34,017 nucleotides of DNA from Clostridia bacterium (GCA_017935675.1 JAGBHE010000085.1:1-34017), one strand, 5' to 3'; counted from the first letter of the stretch, positions 13,838 through 22,762 are shown. Notes: generated by a model not told the origin, from the letters alone. Numbers and translations are program-made.

Positions 13838-16816
13838 TCAGATCTCAAGCTTAAGCGTTACTATTTCGTAGTTTCTTACGGGTATTGTAACAGTTCTGCC
13901 GTCAAAATCAACTTCATTCTCATTTTCTTCCATCAAGCTGCATAAATATACTCTTTTAAAATCAAAGCCGAAGTTAAGGCTTGCATTTACCTTCTTATTA
14001 TAACATTCAAAAAGTCTTACTATTACCGAATTGTCATCCTCTGCTTTTTTTATCGTCTCAACACATACATTTTCACAGTCACAGGAAACAAGAGAAAACT
14101 CCGGCGGCAGACTGCCGTGCGATTCGGGAATCACACCTGCTTCAAGAGGCATATTCAGAAGATATCCCTCCCGCACCGTTTTTCCTTGCCTGAAATCACC
14201 CTCATGAGGATAGAGAGAATATGTAAATATGTTTATTCCGCGATCCGCCTCCGGGTTCGGGTATGTTGCTGATTTGAGCAAGGAAATTGTAATTACGTTT
14301 TCCTCAGCACTGTATCCGTATTTACAGTCATTAAGCAGGCTTACGCCATAACCGCTTTCGGAAATATCAGCCCATTTATGGCCGCACACCTCAAATTTTG
14401 CAGCATCCCAGGAATTATTCCGGCAGGTTGTTCGCTCAATATTACCGAACTGAATGTCATAAACCGCATTTGAGGCATGAATATCAACAGGGAAAGCCGC
14501 TTTAAGCAGCACATGGTCCTCATGCCAGTCAACCCTTGTAATAAAATCAATTCTCTTTGATCCTTTTCTCAGGGCAATCTCCTGTTCAATAACAGAATTG
14601 CCGTATCGGCGTACAACCTTTACTCCGCGCGGGGTCTTTTCGGAGCTTGTGACATCATCGCATATCCACATTTTCTGCTTATAGTAATCCGTAATCTCCC
14701 ATGCGTCATAGCATCTCGGATAATCCTCATATATTTCAAGCCTATTTGCACAGCATCCCTCGCTTACGATTTCACGTCCGAGTTCCTTGTCAAATATCGA
14801 GATAATCTGATAGCTGTCATCAAATTCAACTCGTATAAGATCGTTTTCAATGGCTTTATCCTCTGTTTCAACTCCCCACGGCACCGGCGTTCCGGAAATA
14901 ACCTTAAACCCGTGTGCAGGTATGTTTTCCGCATAATAAAGACTGCCGTCAGCTTCTACAAAATCAGAAATCTCAAAAGGAGTAGGATTATATACGAAAA
15001 TACCGCCGTCGGTTGTTACTCTGCTCTTGATTGAGTCCAGCTTATTATCCGCAATCTCCCTGCCTTCACGGAGAATACGCTCATACTCTGTATCTGTTAC
15101 ATCATATACCTCCTTGATTGAAGAGCCCGGAATAATATCATGAAACTGATTTAAAAGAATGTTTATCTGATTTCTTTCAAAGGTTTCACTGTCATATTTC
15201 CCGCCGCAAAGAAGCATATCCATAACCGAAAGCGTCTCCGCCTCCTGATAAAGCAGCTCGCTTTTCCTGTTATTTCTCTTATTCTTTGCAATAGAAGTAT
15301 ATGTTCCGCGATGCATTTCAAGATAAAGCTCACCAATCCATTTCGGAGTTCTCCGAAGCTCAGCCGTGTTCTTCACAAAATCCTTTTCAATGTCATCAAA
15401 ATAAGCTCCTGCTTTTTTGATAACCGCCTTAGGCATTCCCGGGAGCCCCTTTTCAAGACGTCTGTAATTTTCAAGCATCTCGGGAGTCGGGCCGCCTCCC
15501 CCGTCACCGTAGCCAAAGGTAACAAGGGTTTCGTTTGTCATGCTCTTGTCCTTATATATATCCCATGTTCTGTGGATTTCCTTCGCGTCAAGCATTTTAA
15601 CATATGTTTCAATAAGTGATGCGAATATCTCCGTTCCGTCAATTCCCTGCCATATAAAGGTGTCATGAGGAAGCTGGTTTGATTCATTCCATGAAATCTT
15701 TGCGGTAAAAAATCTATCCACGCCGGATTTCCGAAGTATCTGCGGAAGTGCCCCGCTGTAGCCGAAAACGTCGGGAAGCCATAAAATTTTACTGTCAACG
15801 CCGAATTCCTCCTTCATAAACCTTTTACCGTGAAGGATTTGTCTTACCATGCTTTCGCCGCTTATCAGGTTGCAGTCGGCTTCCAACCACATTGCACCCT
15901 CTACCTCCCAGCGTCCCTCCTTTACCATTTCCTTGATTTCATTAAAGAGCTCAGGGTTTGATTCTTTAACGAAGCTGTAAAGCTGAGGCTGGCTTGACAT
16001 AAACTTATACTCGGGATATCGTTTCATAAGGTTCAGCACCGTTGCAAAGCTGCGCTCTGCCTTTTCGCGGGTCTGAGCAACCGTCCACAGCCACGCAACA
16101 TCTATATGCGTATGTCCTATGCAGCTTACAAGAGCGCCGTTTCCGCCGGATAATTTTCCGTACAGCTCATTTTCAAGGTATTCCGACGCACTGCTTATTC
16201 CCTTATAAAAATTATCGGAATACGCATCTCTGAAATCAACTCTCATAAGCGCCTTGTCAAGCGTATCCTTAATTTGTATATATTCATAGGAGCTGCTGCT
16301 TTGAACAAGCATAGCTTCATAAGGCACCTTTATATCATAATAAAGCTTATAAACAGGGAGGTCACGAATAAGGAGCTGCGGAAGTACATCAAAATATCCG
16401 CCCTCCATACCGGTATAAAAGTAAATATATACATTGTATGCCGTATCAAACTCCAGTCCGACCCATGTATGATTTATATCAAGAGCCTGAACCGTTTTCC
16501 CGTTCAAAAAAATCAGCCCCTGCGGATTACTTGCATCCCATTGTCCCTCGCGTCTTGTTTTAAGCGAAAAAACAAGCTCCTTGCCATCCTGCTTCTTTAC
16601 CGGGTCAACGGTGAACCGAAGCCAGAAATGCTCATCGATGCCGGAAAGCCTTTCTCCTTCCCGGAAAGGCAGCCATCCGGCAGTATCCTCCGGGAATTCA
16701 TTTGAGTCCTTATATCCGCACTTAACATATTCAAACTCAATATCCTTAAGCTTTGTTTCCATGAGCTTTTTAAAATTTTCAAGAGATACCTCAATTTTTT
16801 CTTTTATAAAGTCCAT
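13838..16816 (-). CDS. Alpha-mannosidase, glycoside hydrolase family 38
   Basis: 992 residues, full length for bacterial GH38. After a beta-rich N-terminal region (about 1-225) comes the catalytic domain with the zinc motif GHTHIDVAWLW (His235, His237, Asp239) and WLPDVFGYS, whose Asp349 is the expected nucleophile. A middle helical bundle with NQFHDIIPGSSI follows, then a long beta-sandwich. The enzyme removes alpha-mannose from glycans; no signal peptide, so it acts on imported oligosaccharides. It is divergent from an AraC regulator, its likely controller. Ribosome site GGAGTAAGG before ATG. Confidence 0.95.
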   Translation of the reverse strand: MDFIKEKIEVSLENFKKLMETKLKDIEFEYVKCGYKDSNEFPEDTAGWLPFREGERLSGIDEHFWLRFTVDPVKKQDGKELVFSLKTRREGQWDASNPQGLIFLNGKTVQALDINHTWVGLEFDTAYNVYIYFYTGMEGGYFDVLPQLLIRDLPVYKLYYDIKVPYEAMLVQSSSSYEYIQIKDTLDKALMRVDFRDAYSDNFYKGISSASEYLENELYGKLSGGNGALVSCIGHTHIDVAWLWTVAQTREKAERSFATVLNLMKRYPEYKFMSSQPQLYSFVKESNPELFNEIKEMVKEGRWEVEGAMWLEADCNLISGESMVRQILHGKRFMKEEFGVDSKILWLPDVFGYSGALPQILRKSGVDRFFTAKISWNESNQLPHDTFIWQGIDGTEIFASLIETYVKMLDAKEIHRTWDIYKDKSMTNETLVTFGYGDGGGGPTPEMLENYRRLEKGLPGMPKAVIKKAGAYFDDIEKDFVKNTAELRRTPKWIGELYLEMHRGTYTSIAKNKRNNRKSELLYQEAETLSVMDMLLCGGKYDSETFERNQINILLNQFHDIIPGSSIKEVYDVTDTEYERILREGREIADNKLDSIKSRVTTDGGIFVYNPTPFEISDFVEADGSLYYAENIPAHGFKVISGTPVPWGVETEDKAIENDLIRVEFDDSYQIISIFDKELGREIVSEGCCANRLEIYEDYPRCYDAWEITDYYKQKMWICDDVTSSEKTPRGVKVVRRYGNSVIEQEIALRKGSKRIDFITRVDWHEDHVLLKAAFPVDIHASNAVYDIQFGNIERTTCRNNSWDAAKFEVCGHKWADISESGYGVSLLNDCKYGYSAEENVITISLLKSATYPNPEADRGINIFTYSLYPHEGDFRQGKTVREGYLLNMPLEAGVIPESHGSLPPEFSLVSCDCENVCVETIKKAEDDNSVIVRLFECYNKKVNASLNFGFDFKRVYLCSLMEENENEVDFDGRTVTIPVRNYEIVTLKLEI

Positions 16817-16879
16817 AATCCTTACTCCTCGGTTTTTATTTTTTTATATAATAATACAAAAGAAATTTACACGCTACTC

Positions 16880-16908
16880 TTGACATGATACATTTTTTGT
16901 GGTATTGT
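16880..16908 (+). promoter_or_regulatory. Sigma-A promoter in the mannosidase/AraC gap
   Basis: TTGACA (16880-16885), 17 bases, TATTGT (16903-16908). It points to the AraC gene, only about 20 bases from its start, which implies a very short leader. The mannosidase promoter must lie in the same 100-base gap on the other strand. Confidence 0.6.
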
Positions 16909-16925
16909 GATATAGGGTGATTGTT

Positions 16926-17762
16926 TTGGATATTAAAATGCTTGATGCCTGCTATCATGTAAACAGCGTTTCTGAATGTATGATAAGATATGTAAAAAGT
17001 GATACTGAATACTTCAGACCGCATTATCACAACTATTACGAAATATTTCTGACTATGCACGGAAACGTGAAGCATATGATTAACGGCAGCATTCAGCGCC
17101 TTTCGGAGGGTAATCTTCTGTTTATACGGGATTTTGATATACATGATTATGCCTCCTGTGACGGCAAGCCCTTTGACTTCCTCAATATGTCCTTCAGCCG
17201 TAAAACACTTTACGGACTGTTTGACTACCTCGGAAAAGGCTTTGACTCCGATGCACTGCTCTCTGCGGAGCTGCCCCCATGCGTAGCTCTTTCCTCCCGT
17301 GAGCGCGACAGACTGTTCTATTCTATAGTTGAGCTTAACTCATATGAGAACAAAAACATAATGCGTACAAAAATGCGCGGGCTTCTGCTGAACATTTTTA
17401 CAAAATATTTCGACGGATACTCAGAAAATAAAACAGAGATTCCGCTGTGGCTTGAGCTTACATATGAAAAAATGAAAAGACCGGAAAACTTTATTTCGGG
17501 TACAGATCGTTTTGCGGCTTTGTCCGGGAAAAGCAGAGAGCATCTGTCAAGAATGATGAAAAAATATTACGGTCTGACGCCGACAGACTATGTGACGGAG
17601 CTGCGGCTTAACTATGCTGTTAATCTCATGCGCACAAGCAACCTTTCCATAACAGATATTTGCTATGAATGCGGCTTTTCAAGCTTATCATGGTTTTATA
17701 AACTGTTTGAAAGCTATTTCGGCGAACCGCCTGCCGTATACAAAAAGGCGATGAAGAACTAA
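16926..17762 (+). CDS. AraC family transcriptional regulator
   Basis: 278 residues. The N-terminal cupin-like sensor domain (about residues 15-90; HYHNYYEIFLTMHG and GNLLFIRDFDIHDY) is typical of sugar-sensing AraC proteins. The C-terminal 100 residues hold two helix-turn-helix units, with FAALSGKSREHLSRMMKKYYG and the second ending ITDICYECGFSSLSWFYKLF. Start choice is uncertain: TTG at 16926 has AGGGTGA 5 bases before it; GTG at 16917 lies inside that site and ATG at 16938 lacks one. It probably activates the divergent mannosidase gene in response to a mannoside. Confidence 0.9.
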   Translation: MDIKMLDACYHVNSVSECMIRYVKSDTEYFRPHYHNYYEIFLTMHGNVKHMINGSIQRLSEGNLLFIRDFDIHDYASCDGKPFDFLNMSFSRKTLYGLFDYLGKGFDSDALLSAELPPCVALSSRERDRLFYSIVELNSYENKNIMRTKMRGLLLNIFTKYFDGYSENKTEIPLWLELTYEKMKRPENFISGTDRFAALSGKSREHLSRMMKKYYGLTPTDYVTELRLNYAVNLMRTSNLSITDICYECGFSSLSWFYKLFESYFGEPPAVYKKAMKN

Positions 17763-17780
17763 AAAAGCCATCAAAACAAT

Positions 17781-17807
17781 GGGGCTGCTGCGTTAAGCAG
17801 CAGCCCC
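17781..17807. terminator. Terminator between AraC gene and YjbR-EVE gene
   Basis: The perfect 11-bp stem GGGGCTGCTGC / GCAGCAGCCCC around loop GTTAA is flanked by a second outer pairing CAAAAC (17772-17777) with GTTTTG (17813-17818). It separates two convergent genes. Confidence 0.8.
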
Positions 17808-17831
17808 GGAGGGTTTTGGATTCTAAAAATA

Positions 17832-18608
17832 TTATTTGCCGTCACATACTTTCTTAATGGCATTGCTCAAACGCACAGGAACGCTGCGCGGACCGCGTAT
17901 TGAGCATACTCCGTACTCTTTTAGCTTTGCAAAATTAAATTGCTGTTTGTCAAACTTATGCAATCGTTTAATTTTCATAACTTGTTTCATATGCACATTT
18001 TCATCATCATAATTATACGGAATATCAACCTCTACCGCACGGCACTTGTAAAGAATTGCCGAAATCGGCGCAGCAACATACAAATAAATTATATCTCCAA
18101 CGGAAACGCGGCTGCTCTGTTTCCAAAGAATAGTATCATTTTCAGCGAATGCTTTTTCAATATCATAATATCGGGGATTTGCGGGAATAAGCCATTCCCG
18201 ACCACCTGCAAGCCGCCTTTTATTTTCATGGCTTGCGGTAATATTAAAACTCATGTCCAAAAAGAAAAATATTTTTTCTTTTTCCGCCGAACCGTCTAAA
18301 CGAATTGAAATCCAATTCTCCCGGTGCATATGATAAGAGGGCATAAATCCGTTTTCTGTTGTCAGTGATGCGCTTATAATAGGGTCACACTTTATTTCAA
18401 GAATATCTGTCATGCCACTTCCCGCAATACCTAATTTTTCATTTGGTATATTCATAATAATACCATACCATTTTCTGTTGTCAGAATGACGCAAAACGGC
18501 ATATTCAGGTAACGATAACCACGGATAATCCGCTTGTGTGTTATATTGTTTGTGCGCATATTCAAGAACATCATCTCTATACGAAATTTTTTCGGTATTA
18601 CATATCAT
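17832..18608 (-). CDS. MmcQ/YjbR domain fused to an EVE/PUA-like domain
   Basis: 258 residues. The first half (about 10-125) has the YjbR pattern: DDVLEYAHKQYNT, a central LEIKCDP segment and HRENWISIRLDGS. The second half (about 135-255) looks like an EVE domain: REWLIPANPRYYDIEKAF, ILWKQSSRVSVGDIIYLYVA, and the final FAKLKEYG. EVE domains bind modified bases in nucleic acids, so a role in recognising modified or damaged DNA or RNA is possible; the YjbR part is a DNA-binding-like fold of unknown role. The ATG at 18608 overlaps the 3' end of the HxlR gene by 11 bases. Confidence 0.75.
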   Translation of the reverse strand: MICNTEKISYRDDVLEYAHKQYNTQADYPWLSLPEYAVLRHSDNRKWYGIIMNIPNEKLGIAGSGMTDILEIKCDPIISASLTTENGFMPSYHMHRENWISIRLDGSAEKEKIFFFLDMSFNITASHENKRRLAGGREWLIPANPRYYDIEKAFAENDTILWKQSSRVSVGDIIYLYVAAPISAILYKCRAVEVDIPYNYDDENVHMKQVMKIKRLHKFDKQQFNFAKLKEYGVCSIRGPRSVPVRLSNAIKKVCDGK

Positions 18609-18969
18609 TGTCGTGCTTAAACCCCCATCGCATAATTTCATAAAAAACAGGCATTAAATCTTTTCCTTTTTCGGTAAATGAATATTCGACGTGCGGCGGG
18701 ATTTCATTAAACTGCACACGGTTAATAAATCCGTCCTGCTCAAGCTCACGCAGAGCGTTTGTAAGCATTGTATTTGTAATACCCTCTAAATCCTTTTTAA
18801 GTACACCGAAGCGTACTGTATCATAAATGCACAACTCATATAAAATTTGCGTTTTCCATTTGCCTTGAAGCATACGCAAAAGCGGTGTAACAGGGCAGTT
18901 GCCGCGGTCTGTTACAATACCTTGTTTTACATCACGCAAATATTCGTCATAAGACATAAAATCACTCAT
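18598..18969 (-). CDS. HxlR family winged-helix transcriptional regulator
   Basis: 123 residues with the classic HxlR layout: CPVTPLLRMLQGKWKTQILYEL, then RFGVLKKDLEGITNTMLTNALREL as the recognition region, then GFINRVQFNEIPPHVEYSFTEKG as the wing. HxlR regulators act as dimers and often control adjacent genes. ATG at 18969 follows CAGGAGG. The gene is divergent from a radical SAM gene, with repeated ATAGTATA half-sites between them, so it probably represses both sides. The effector is not predictable. Confidence 0.93.
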   Translation of the reverse strand: MSDFMSYDEYLRDVKQGIVTDRGNCPVTPLLRMLQGKWKTQILYELCIYDTVRFGVLKKDLEGITNTMLTNALRELEQDGFINRVQFNEIPPHVEYSFTEKGKDLMPVFYEIMRWGFKHDNDM

Positions 18970-18995
18970 AATTAAAATCCTCCTGATTGAATATC

Positions 18996-19063
18996 ATAGT
19001 ATATTTTTTATACTATATATCAAATTTCTGCGTACTTGATTTATTTTGTAGATATAGTATAAT
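18996..19063. promoter_or_regulatory. Divergent promoters with likely HxlR operator half-sites
   Basis: Rightward promoter: TTGATT (19036-19041), 16 bases, TATAAT (19058-19063). Leftward promoter on the minus strand: TTGATA (19023-19018), 16 bases, TACTAT (19001-18996). An inverted pair ATAGTATA (18996-19003) and TATACTAT (19009-19016) covers the left -10 and spacer; a third ATAGTATA (19054-19061) covers the right -10. The arrangement suggests one regulator closing both directions. Confidence 0.65.
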
Positions 19064-19098
19064 ATATATACAGAGAAAAGTCAAGGAGAAAACTTAAT

Positions 19099-19986
19099 AT
19101 GAAACTTGTTGTTAAGGATATAGATGTAAAAGGAATATTGACAAAATCAAACCTGCCCGTCAGTGATTATTCGGTAAACCCGTATTTAGGCTGTGAGCAT
19201 AGCTGTAAATATTGCTACGCTTCATTTATGAAGAGATTTTCCAATCATACAGAGCCGTGGGGCGAATTTGTGGACGTTAAGCATTGGCCGGAAATCAAAA
19301 AGCCGGAAAAATATGCGGGCAAAGAGCTTTTTATCGGTTCAGTAACAGACCCGTATCAACCGTTAGAGGAAAAATGCGGACGGACAAGAACTCTCTTAGA
19401 GCAAATGCAGGGAAGCGGGTGCAAAATAAGCATTGCAACAAAGTCGGATTTGATTCTGCGTGATTTGGATTTAATAAAATCATTTCCTGATGCGCGGGTA
19501 TCTTGGTCAATAAATACTCTTGATGAGAACTTTCAAAAAGATATGGATAATGCTGTAAGTATTGAACGACGGCTTAATGCAATGAAAGAGTTCTATAATG
19601 CAGGAGTGCGTACTACCTGCTTTATATCTCCAATCTTTCCCGGCATTACAGATGTTCCCGCCATAATTCACCGTGCAAAGGAACAGTGTAATCTTGTGTG
19701 GCTGGAAAACTTAAATCTGCGCGGAGGATATAAAACTGTTATAATGGATTATATTGCGGACAAATATCTTCACCTTATGCCATTATATGAGGCGATTTAT
19801 AACAACAAAGATAGGAGTTATTGGGCGTCTTTGGACGAAGAAATGAAAAGGTTTACAGCGGAAGAAGGTCTTATTTATGTTCGGAATGACGACTCAATGC
19901 AGCGTCCGTTTGACGAGCCACCTATTGTTGTAAATTACTTTTTCCACGAGGAAATTATACCGTCTGCAAAAAAGAAAGGAAAATAA
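19099..19986 (+). CDS. SPL-type radical SAM protein (Rv2578c-like)
   Basis: 295 residues. The cluster motif CEHSCKYCYA (Cys32, Cys36, Cys39; CX3CX2C) follows NPYLG, then come GSVTDPYQPLE and ISIATKSDLI, all typical of the SplB-related radical SAM family. Spore photoproduct lyase itself repairs thymine dimers, but this shorter type lacks a proven substrate. Ribosome site AAGGAG before ATG. It pairs with the DUF5131 gene 18 bases downstream, which has a related Cys-rich start, and lies opposite HxlR and YjbR-EVE genes. Confidence 0.88.
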   Translation: MKLVVKDIDVKGILTKSNLPVSDYSVNPYLGCEHSCKYCYASFMKRFSNHTEPWGEFVDVKHWPEIKKPEKYAGKELFIGSVTDPYQPLEEKCGRTRTLLEQMQGSGCKISIATKSDLILRDLDLIKSFPDARVSWSINTLDENFQKDMDNAVSIERRLNAMKEFYNAGVRTTCFISPIFPGITDVPAIIHRAKEQCNLVWLENLNLRGGYKTVIMDYIADKYLHLMPLYEAIYNNKDRSYWASLDEEMKRFTAEEGLIYVRNDDSMQRPFDEPPIVVNYFFHEEIIPSAKKKGK

Positions 19987-20004
19987 AAGTAGGAGTAATT
20001 GTTT

Positions 20005-20876
20005 ATGCACGATATATGGAATCCGTGGCACGGGTGCGTGAAATGCAGTGAGGGTTGTCAAAACTGCTATATGTATTTCTTAGACCGTGTTCACGGCAGA
20101 AACGGATCTGAAATTTATCGCACAAGAGCAGGGTTCAATTATCCGCTGCAAAAGTATAAAAACGGCGCATATAAAATCCAAAGCGGCGAACTGATACGAG
20201 TATGTATGACATCTGATTTCTTTTTGGAGGAAGCGGACGAATGGCGGGACGAAGCGTGGGATATTATGAAAAACGCTCTGATGTAAAATTTTTTCTTCTG
20301 ACGAAACGCCCGGAACGCGTTAAACACTGTCTGCCGTATGATTGGGGTGATGGTTGGGAAAATATCTTTTTTAATGTAACTTGTGAAAACCAAAGACGAG
20401 CAGACGAGCGAATACCTATTTTGCTTGATTTACCGTTTAAGCATAAAGGGATTATGTGCGCGCCGTTTATTGGTGAAGTTAGTATTGAAAAATATTTATC
20501 CTATGGACAAATTGAACAGGTTATGTGCGGAGGCGAGAATTATGACGGCGCAAGACCTTGTAATTTTGAATGGGTAAAAAAATTAAGACAGGAATGTGAA
20601 AAGTATAATGTTACTTTCTGCTTTATTGAAACAGGAACGAATTTTATAAAAGACGGTAAAATGTATCATATTACGAAAAAACTCGTGCAAAGTGAAATGG
20701 CTCTTAAATCAGGAGTGCATTTTGTTGGTAAACCGATTGAATTTAAGCTGACGGATAACTTTGGTTTGGATATTCCGCAAAATGAATTGTATGTACCGCA
20801 TTATGGTAAAAACTGCGATAAATGCGGAAGCAAGTTGATTTGTAATGGTTGCAGCGATTGCGGTAGGTGTAAATAA
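20005..20876 (+). pseudogene. DUF5131 (phage Gp37/Gp68-like) protein, broken by a -1 frameshift
   Basis: The N-terminal part reads WNPWHGCVKCSEGCQNCYM (Cys11, 14, 18, 21) and stops at 20286; the rest continues one frame back as KRSDVKFFLLTKRPERV to 20876. Together they make the normal DUF5131 length near 290 residues. The break lies in GAAAAAC (20268-20274): one missing A in a five-A run would restore the frame. The C-terminus ends in a Cys-rich knuckle (CDKCGSKLICNGCSDCGRC). It is a mutation, a sequencing error in a homopolymer, or a frameshifting site; the first two are more likely. The family is a radical SAM-like protein of unknown role. ATG at 20005 follows AGGAG. Confidence 0.85.
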
Positions 20877-20890
20877 CAGTATATCTTTTG

Positions 20891-20928
20891 GTTAAAATGC
20901 CGAGTCTGTTTCAACTCGGTATTTTAAC
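20891..20928. terminator. Terminator after DUF5131 gene
   Basis: GTTAAAATGCCGAGT (20891-20905) pairs with ACTCGGTATTTTAAC (20914-20928) over 15 positions with one mismatch or wobble, loop of 8. The right arm overlaps the stop end of the leftward pseudogene at 20911, so it may serve both directions. Confidence 0.75.
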
Positions 20929-21632
20929 ATATTTATTCAATAAATTTAACCGTTTTTTATTAAAAAATCCTATTATTTTGTTATTTATTGCTTTAATCAG
21001 CGGAGCTTGTTCATCTGTCAACAGTATTAATTTATACTGTTCTCCGCTGCTGATTGACGGTTCGGCAACTGACAAAACAGCTTTTTTGTCAGTAATTTCA
21101 CAATTGGTAACCGCTGCGCTTTTCAGCGCTCCGTTTGAACTGTAAATTGCTGTATAAAGTCTTAAAGCAGGCAAGCTATTATTTTCAGTCGGTGTAATTG
21201 TCAAAGTTACAGTCCCATTTTCATCGTAAGACTTTTCAATAGTCAGCTTATCTTTAAAATTTTCTAATACATCAATTCCGTCCATACCAACTGTAGTTTT
21301 TTCAGAGTCCTTATAATTTACAGTGTATGTGCCGTTTTATTGAAAACAAATTCAAATGTTCTGTAAGTTCCATCGTCATTCATTACACCTGCCTTGACTT
21401 TTGAACCCGATACAGCATTGCGGTTTATTGTAAAATATTCTCCGTCATAAGTAAGGAAATTAGGAGTATTTTCCTGAACGAACACAAGATCACCGCCAAG
21501 GTCTACATTGAATTTGTCTACAGACTGAGACATTATAATTGATGTACCTGTCGGAGTAACACCGCCGAGTGCAAGACATTGCCATCCATATAATCCACAA
21601 CGGCGCTCGTTGCCTCTGCCATAGCTTCAAGA
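20911..21632 (-). pseudogene. Remnant of an exported surface-type protein with two frameshifts
   Basis: Read leftward, the frame starts without a start codon (FLEAMAEATSAVVDYMDGN), shifts near 21587 into LALGGVTPTGTSIIMSQSVD, and continues through a beta-rich region. It breaks at 21333-21340 near FVFNK (intact frame resumes with GTYTVNYKDSEKTT) and finishes as 120 residues of a beta domain (TLTITPTENNS...SSGEQYKLILLT). This C-terminal domain resembles tails of clostridial secreted proteins. The opening FLEAMAEA resembles the FLEAMAEAAQAV of the DUF362 protein at 23556-25052, so the fragment may combine debris of a DUF362 gene. The 5' part is fused to the permease stop. Confidence 0.7.
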
Positions 21633-22529
21633 AATCAGATTAACCAAAAATCCTGATACAAGCGAAAATACTATTACAAACACCAAATACAACGCAAAAT
21701 GCCTTATTCCAAGCACGATTTTAAGTGCGCCGAGATTTGTAATCTTTGTTGACGGTCCCGTTATCATAAATGATGTTGCCGCACCCATACTCATTCCCGA
21801 TGCTAACCATTGCTGCAAAAGCGGTATTGTTCCTCCGCCGCACATATACAGCGGTACACCTATTGTTGCCGCCATTAAAAGTCCGAAACCGCGATTATTA
21901 ACAAACAGTTTTGCAAAGGCTTCCGAGGGAACATAACGCTGAAACAGCACCGATAGTATAACGCCGATTAAAAACCAAAGTCCTGTAGCCTTTATGTTTC
22001 TGCCAATGTTTTTCAAGAGCCGCATAAATATATTCGGATCTGTATCACGACTTGCTCTTTCACTAAATCCGGCGAAATTAAAAAACTGCTTGTTTTTGTA
22101 AAACAACCGTATTAAAAGCCCGGCAGCAATGCCACAAAGAAAACAACTTGCAAAACGTATCACAAGCGCAGTTGTTCCAAGCGCCGCGCTATACATTAAA
22201 AGCTGCGGATTTAATAATACGCTGCTCATCATAAAGGCGGCTATGTAATCATCACGCAGTCCCTTTTGCGAAAAAGACGCGGCAATCGGTATTGTTCCGT
22301 ACATACATAACGGCGACGCAATTCCCAAAAGACTTGCGGGAATTATGCCGAAAATACCGAGATGTTTATCCTGTATAGCCGATACCGCTTTATGTATACG
22401 CTCCTTACCAAAAACTGATACAATTGAGCCTATAATGATACCAAGTATCCAATACGGAAGTATTTGACTGATTTGCAATTCAAAATAATACCATAAATAT
22501 ACTGCTTCACGATGTATTATATCCCACAT
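21627..22529 (-). CDS. Permease, UPF0718/YraQ-like
   Basis: 300 residues with about eight transmembrane segments. It shows the family's two related halves: SPLCMYGTIPIAASFSQKGL in the first and GVPLYMCGGGTIPLLQQWL followed by SFMITGPSTK in the second. Relatives include ArsP-like efflux permeases for organoarsenicals, and many have unknown substrates; with the cysteine-rich 'CMYG' and 'MCGGG' sites a metal or thiol ligand is possible. AGGAGG precedes the ATG. Its last codons ATTTCTTGA lie in sequence that continues as the pseudogene, so the natural C-terminus may have been changed. Confidence 0.85.
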   Translation of the reverse strand: MWDIIHREAVYLWYYFELQISQILPYWILGIIIGSIVSVFGKERIHKAVSAIQDKHLGIFGIIPASLLGIASPLCMYGTIPIAASFSQKGLRDDYIAAFMMSSVLLNPQLLMYSAALGTTALVIRFASCFLCGIAAGLLIRLFYKNKQFFNFAGFSERASRDTDPNIFMRLLKNIGRNIKATGLWFLIGVILSVLFQRYVPSEAFAKLFVNNRGFGLLMAATIGVPLYMCGGGTIPLLQQWLASGMSMGAATSFMITGPSTKITNLGALKIVLGIRHFALYLVFVIVFSLVSGFLVNLIS

Positions 22530-22675
22530 AATTTAAACCTCCTATGTGATTTATCATACTTAGCAAAGCCTGAATCTTCAAATGGCTCAGCCTTAAATTT
22601 CAGCATTGCGTTATCAACGGATATTTCGCCGTTTGCGGTTTTTTCCAATAAGATTTTTAATTCTTTTTGTTCCAT
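22517..22675 (-). pseudogene. larB: N-terminal remnant of LarB (nickel-pincer cofactor synthesis)
   Basis: 52 residues starting MEQKELKILLEKTANGEISV, then KAEPFEDSGFAKYD, which is the well-conserved beginning of LarB. LarB is normally about 250 residues and carboxylates nicotinic acid adenine dinucleotide in making the nickel-pincer cofactor. Only the N-terminus is left; the frame then runs over the permease start and stops. A good ribosome site (GGAGGTGC) precedes it. A deletion seems to have joined larB to the permease. No other lar gene is seen. Confidence 0.75.
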
Positions 22676-22762
22676 TTATCGCACCTCCATATCAAGAAAT
22701 ACAGCCTTAAAATATCGCTTTATCTTTTCCAAATTTTGTATATAAGAAAACAACAAATTCAT
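22676..22762 (-). CDS. Possible 28-codon leader ORF or gene tail before the larB remnant
   Basis: 28 residues, MNLLFSYIQNLEKIKRYFKA and a short tail. Its TAA touches the larB ATG (TAAATG). The ribosome site is weak and the start lies inside an inverted repeat, so it may be only the remaining 3' end of a deleted gene or a chance frame. Confidence 0.2.
   Translation of the reverse strand: MNLLFSYIQNLEKIKRYFKAVFLDMEVR

Noticed and set aside
20260..20290. Programmed -1 frameshift at GAAAAAC
   Set aside because: The heptamer does not fit X XXY YYZ (first base G), and no obvious downstream stimulating hairpin is seen; simple indel preferred, kept only as a finding to check.
20241..20876. 211-residue frame as a separate gene
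   Set aside because: Its ATG has no ribosome site and the protein continues the upstream DUF5131 frame; treated as one broken gene.
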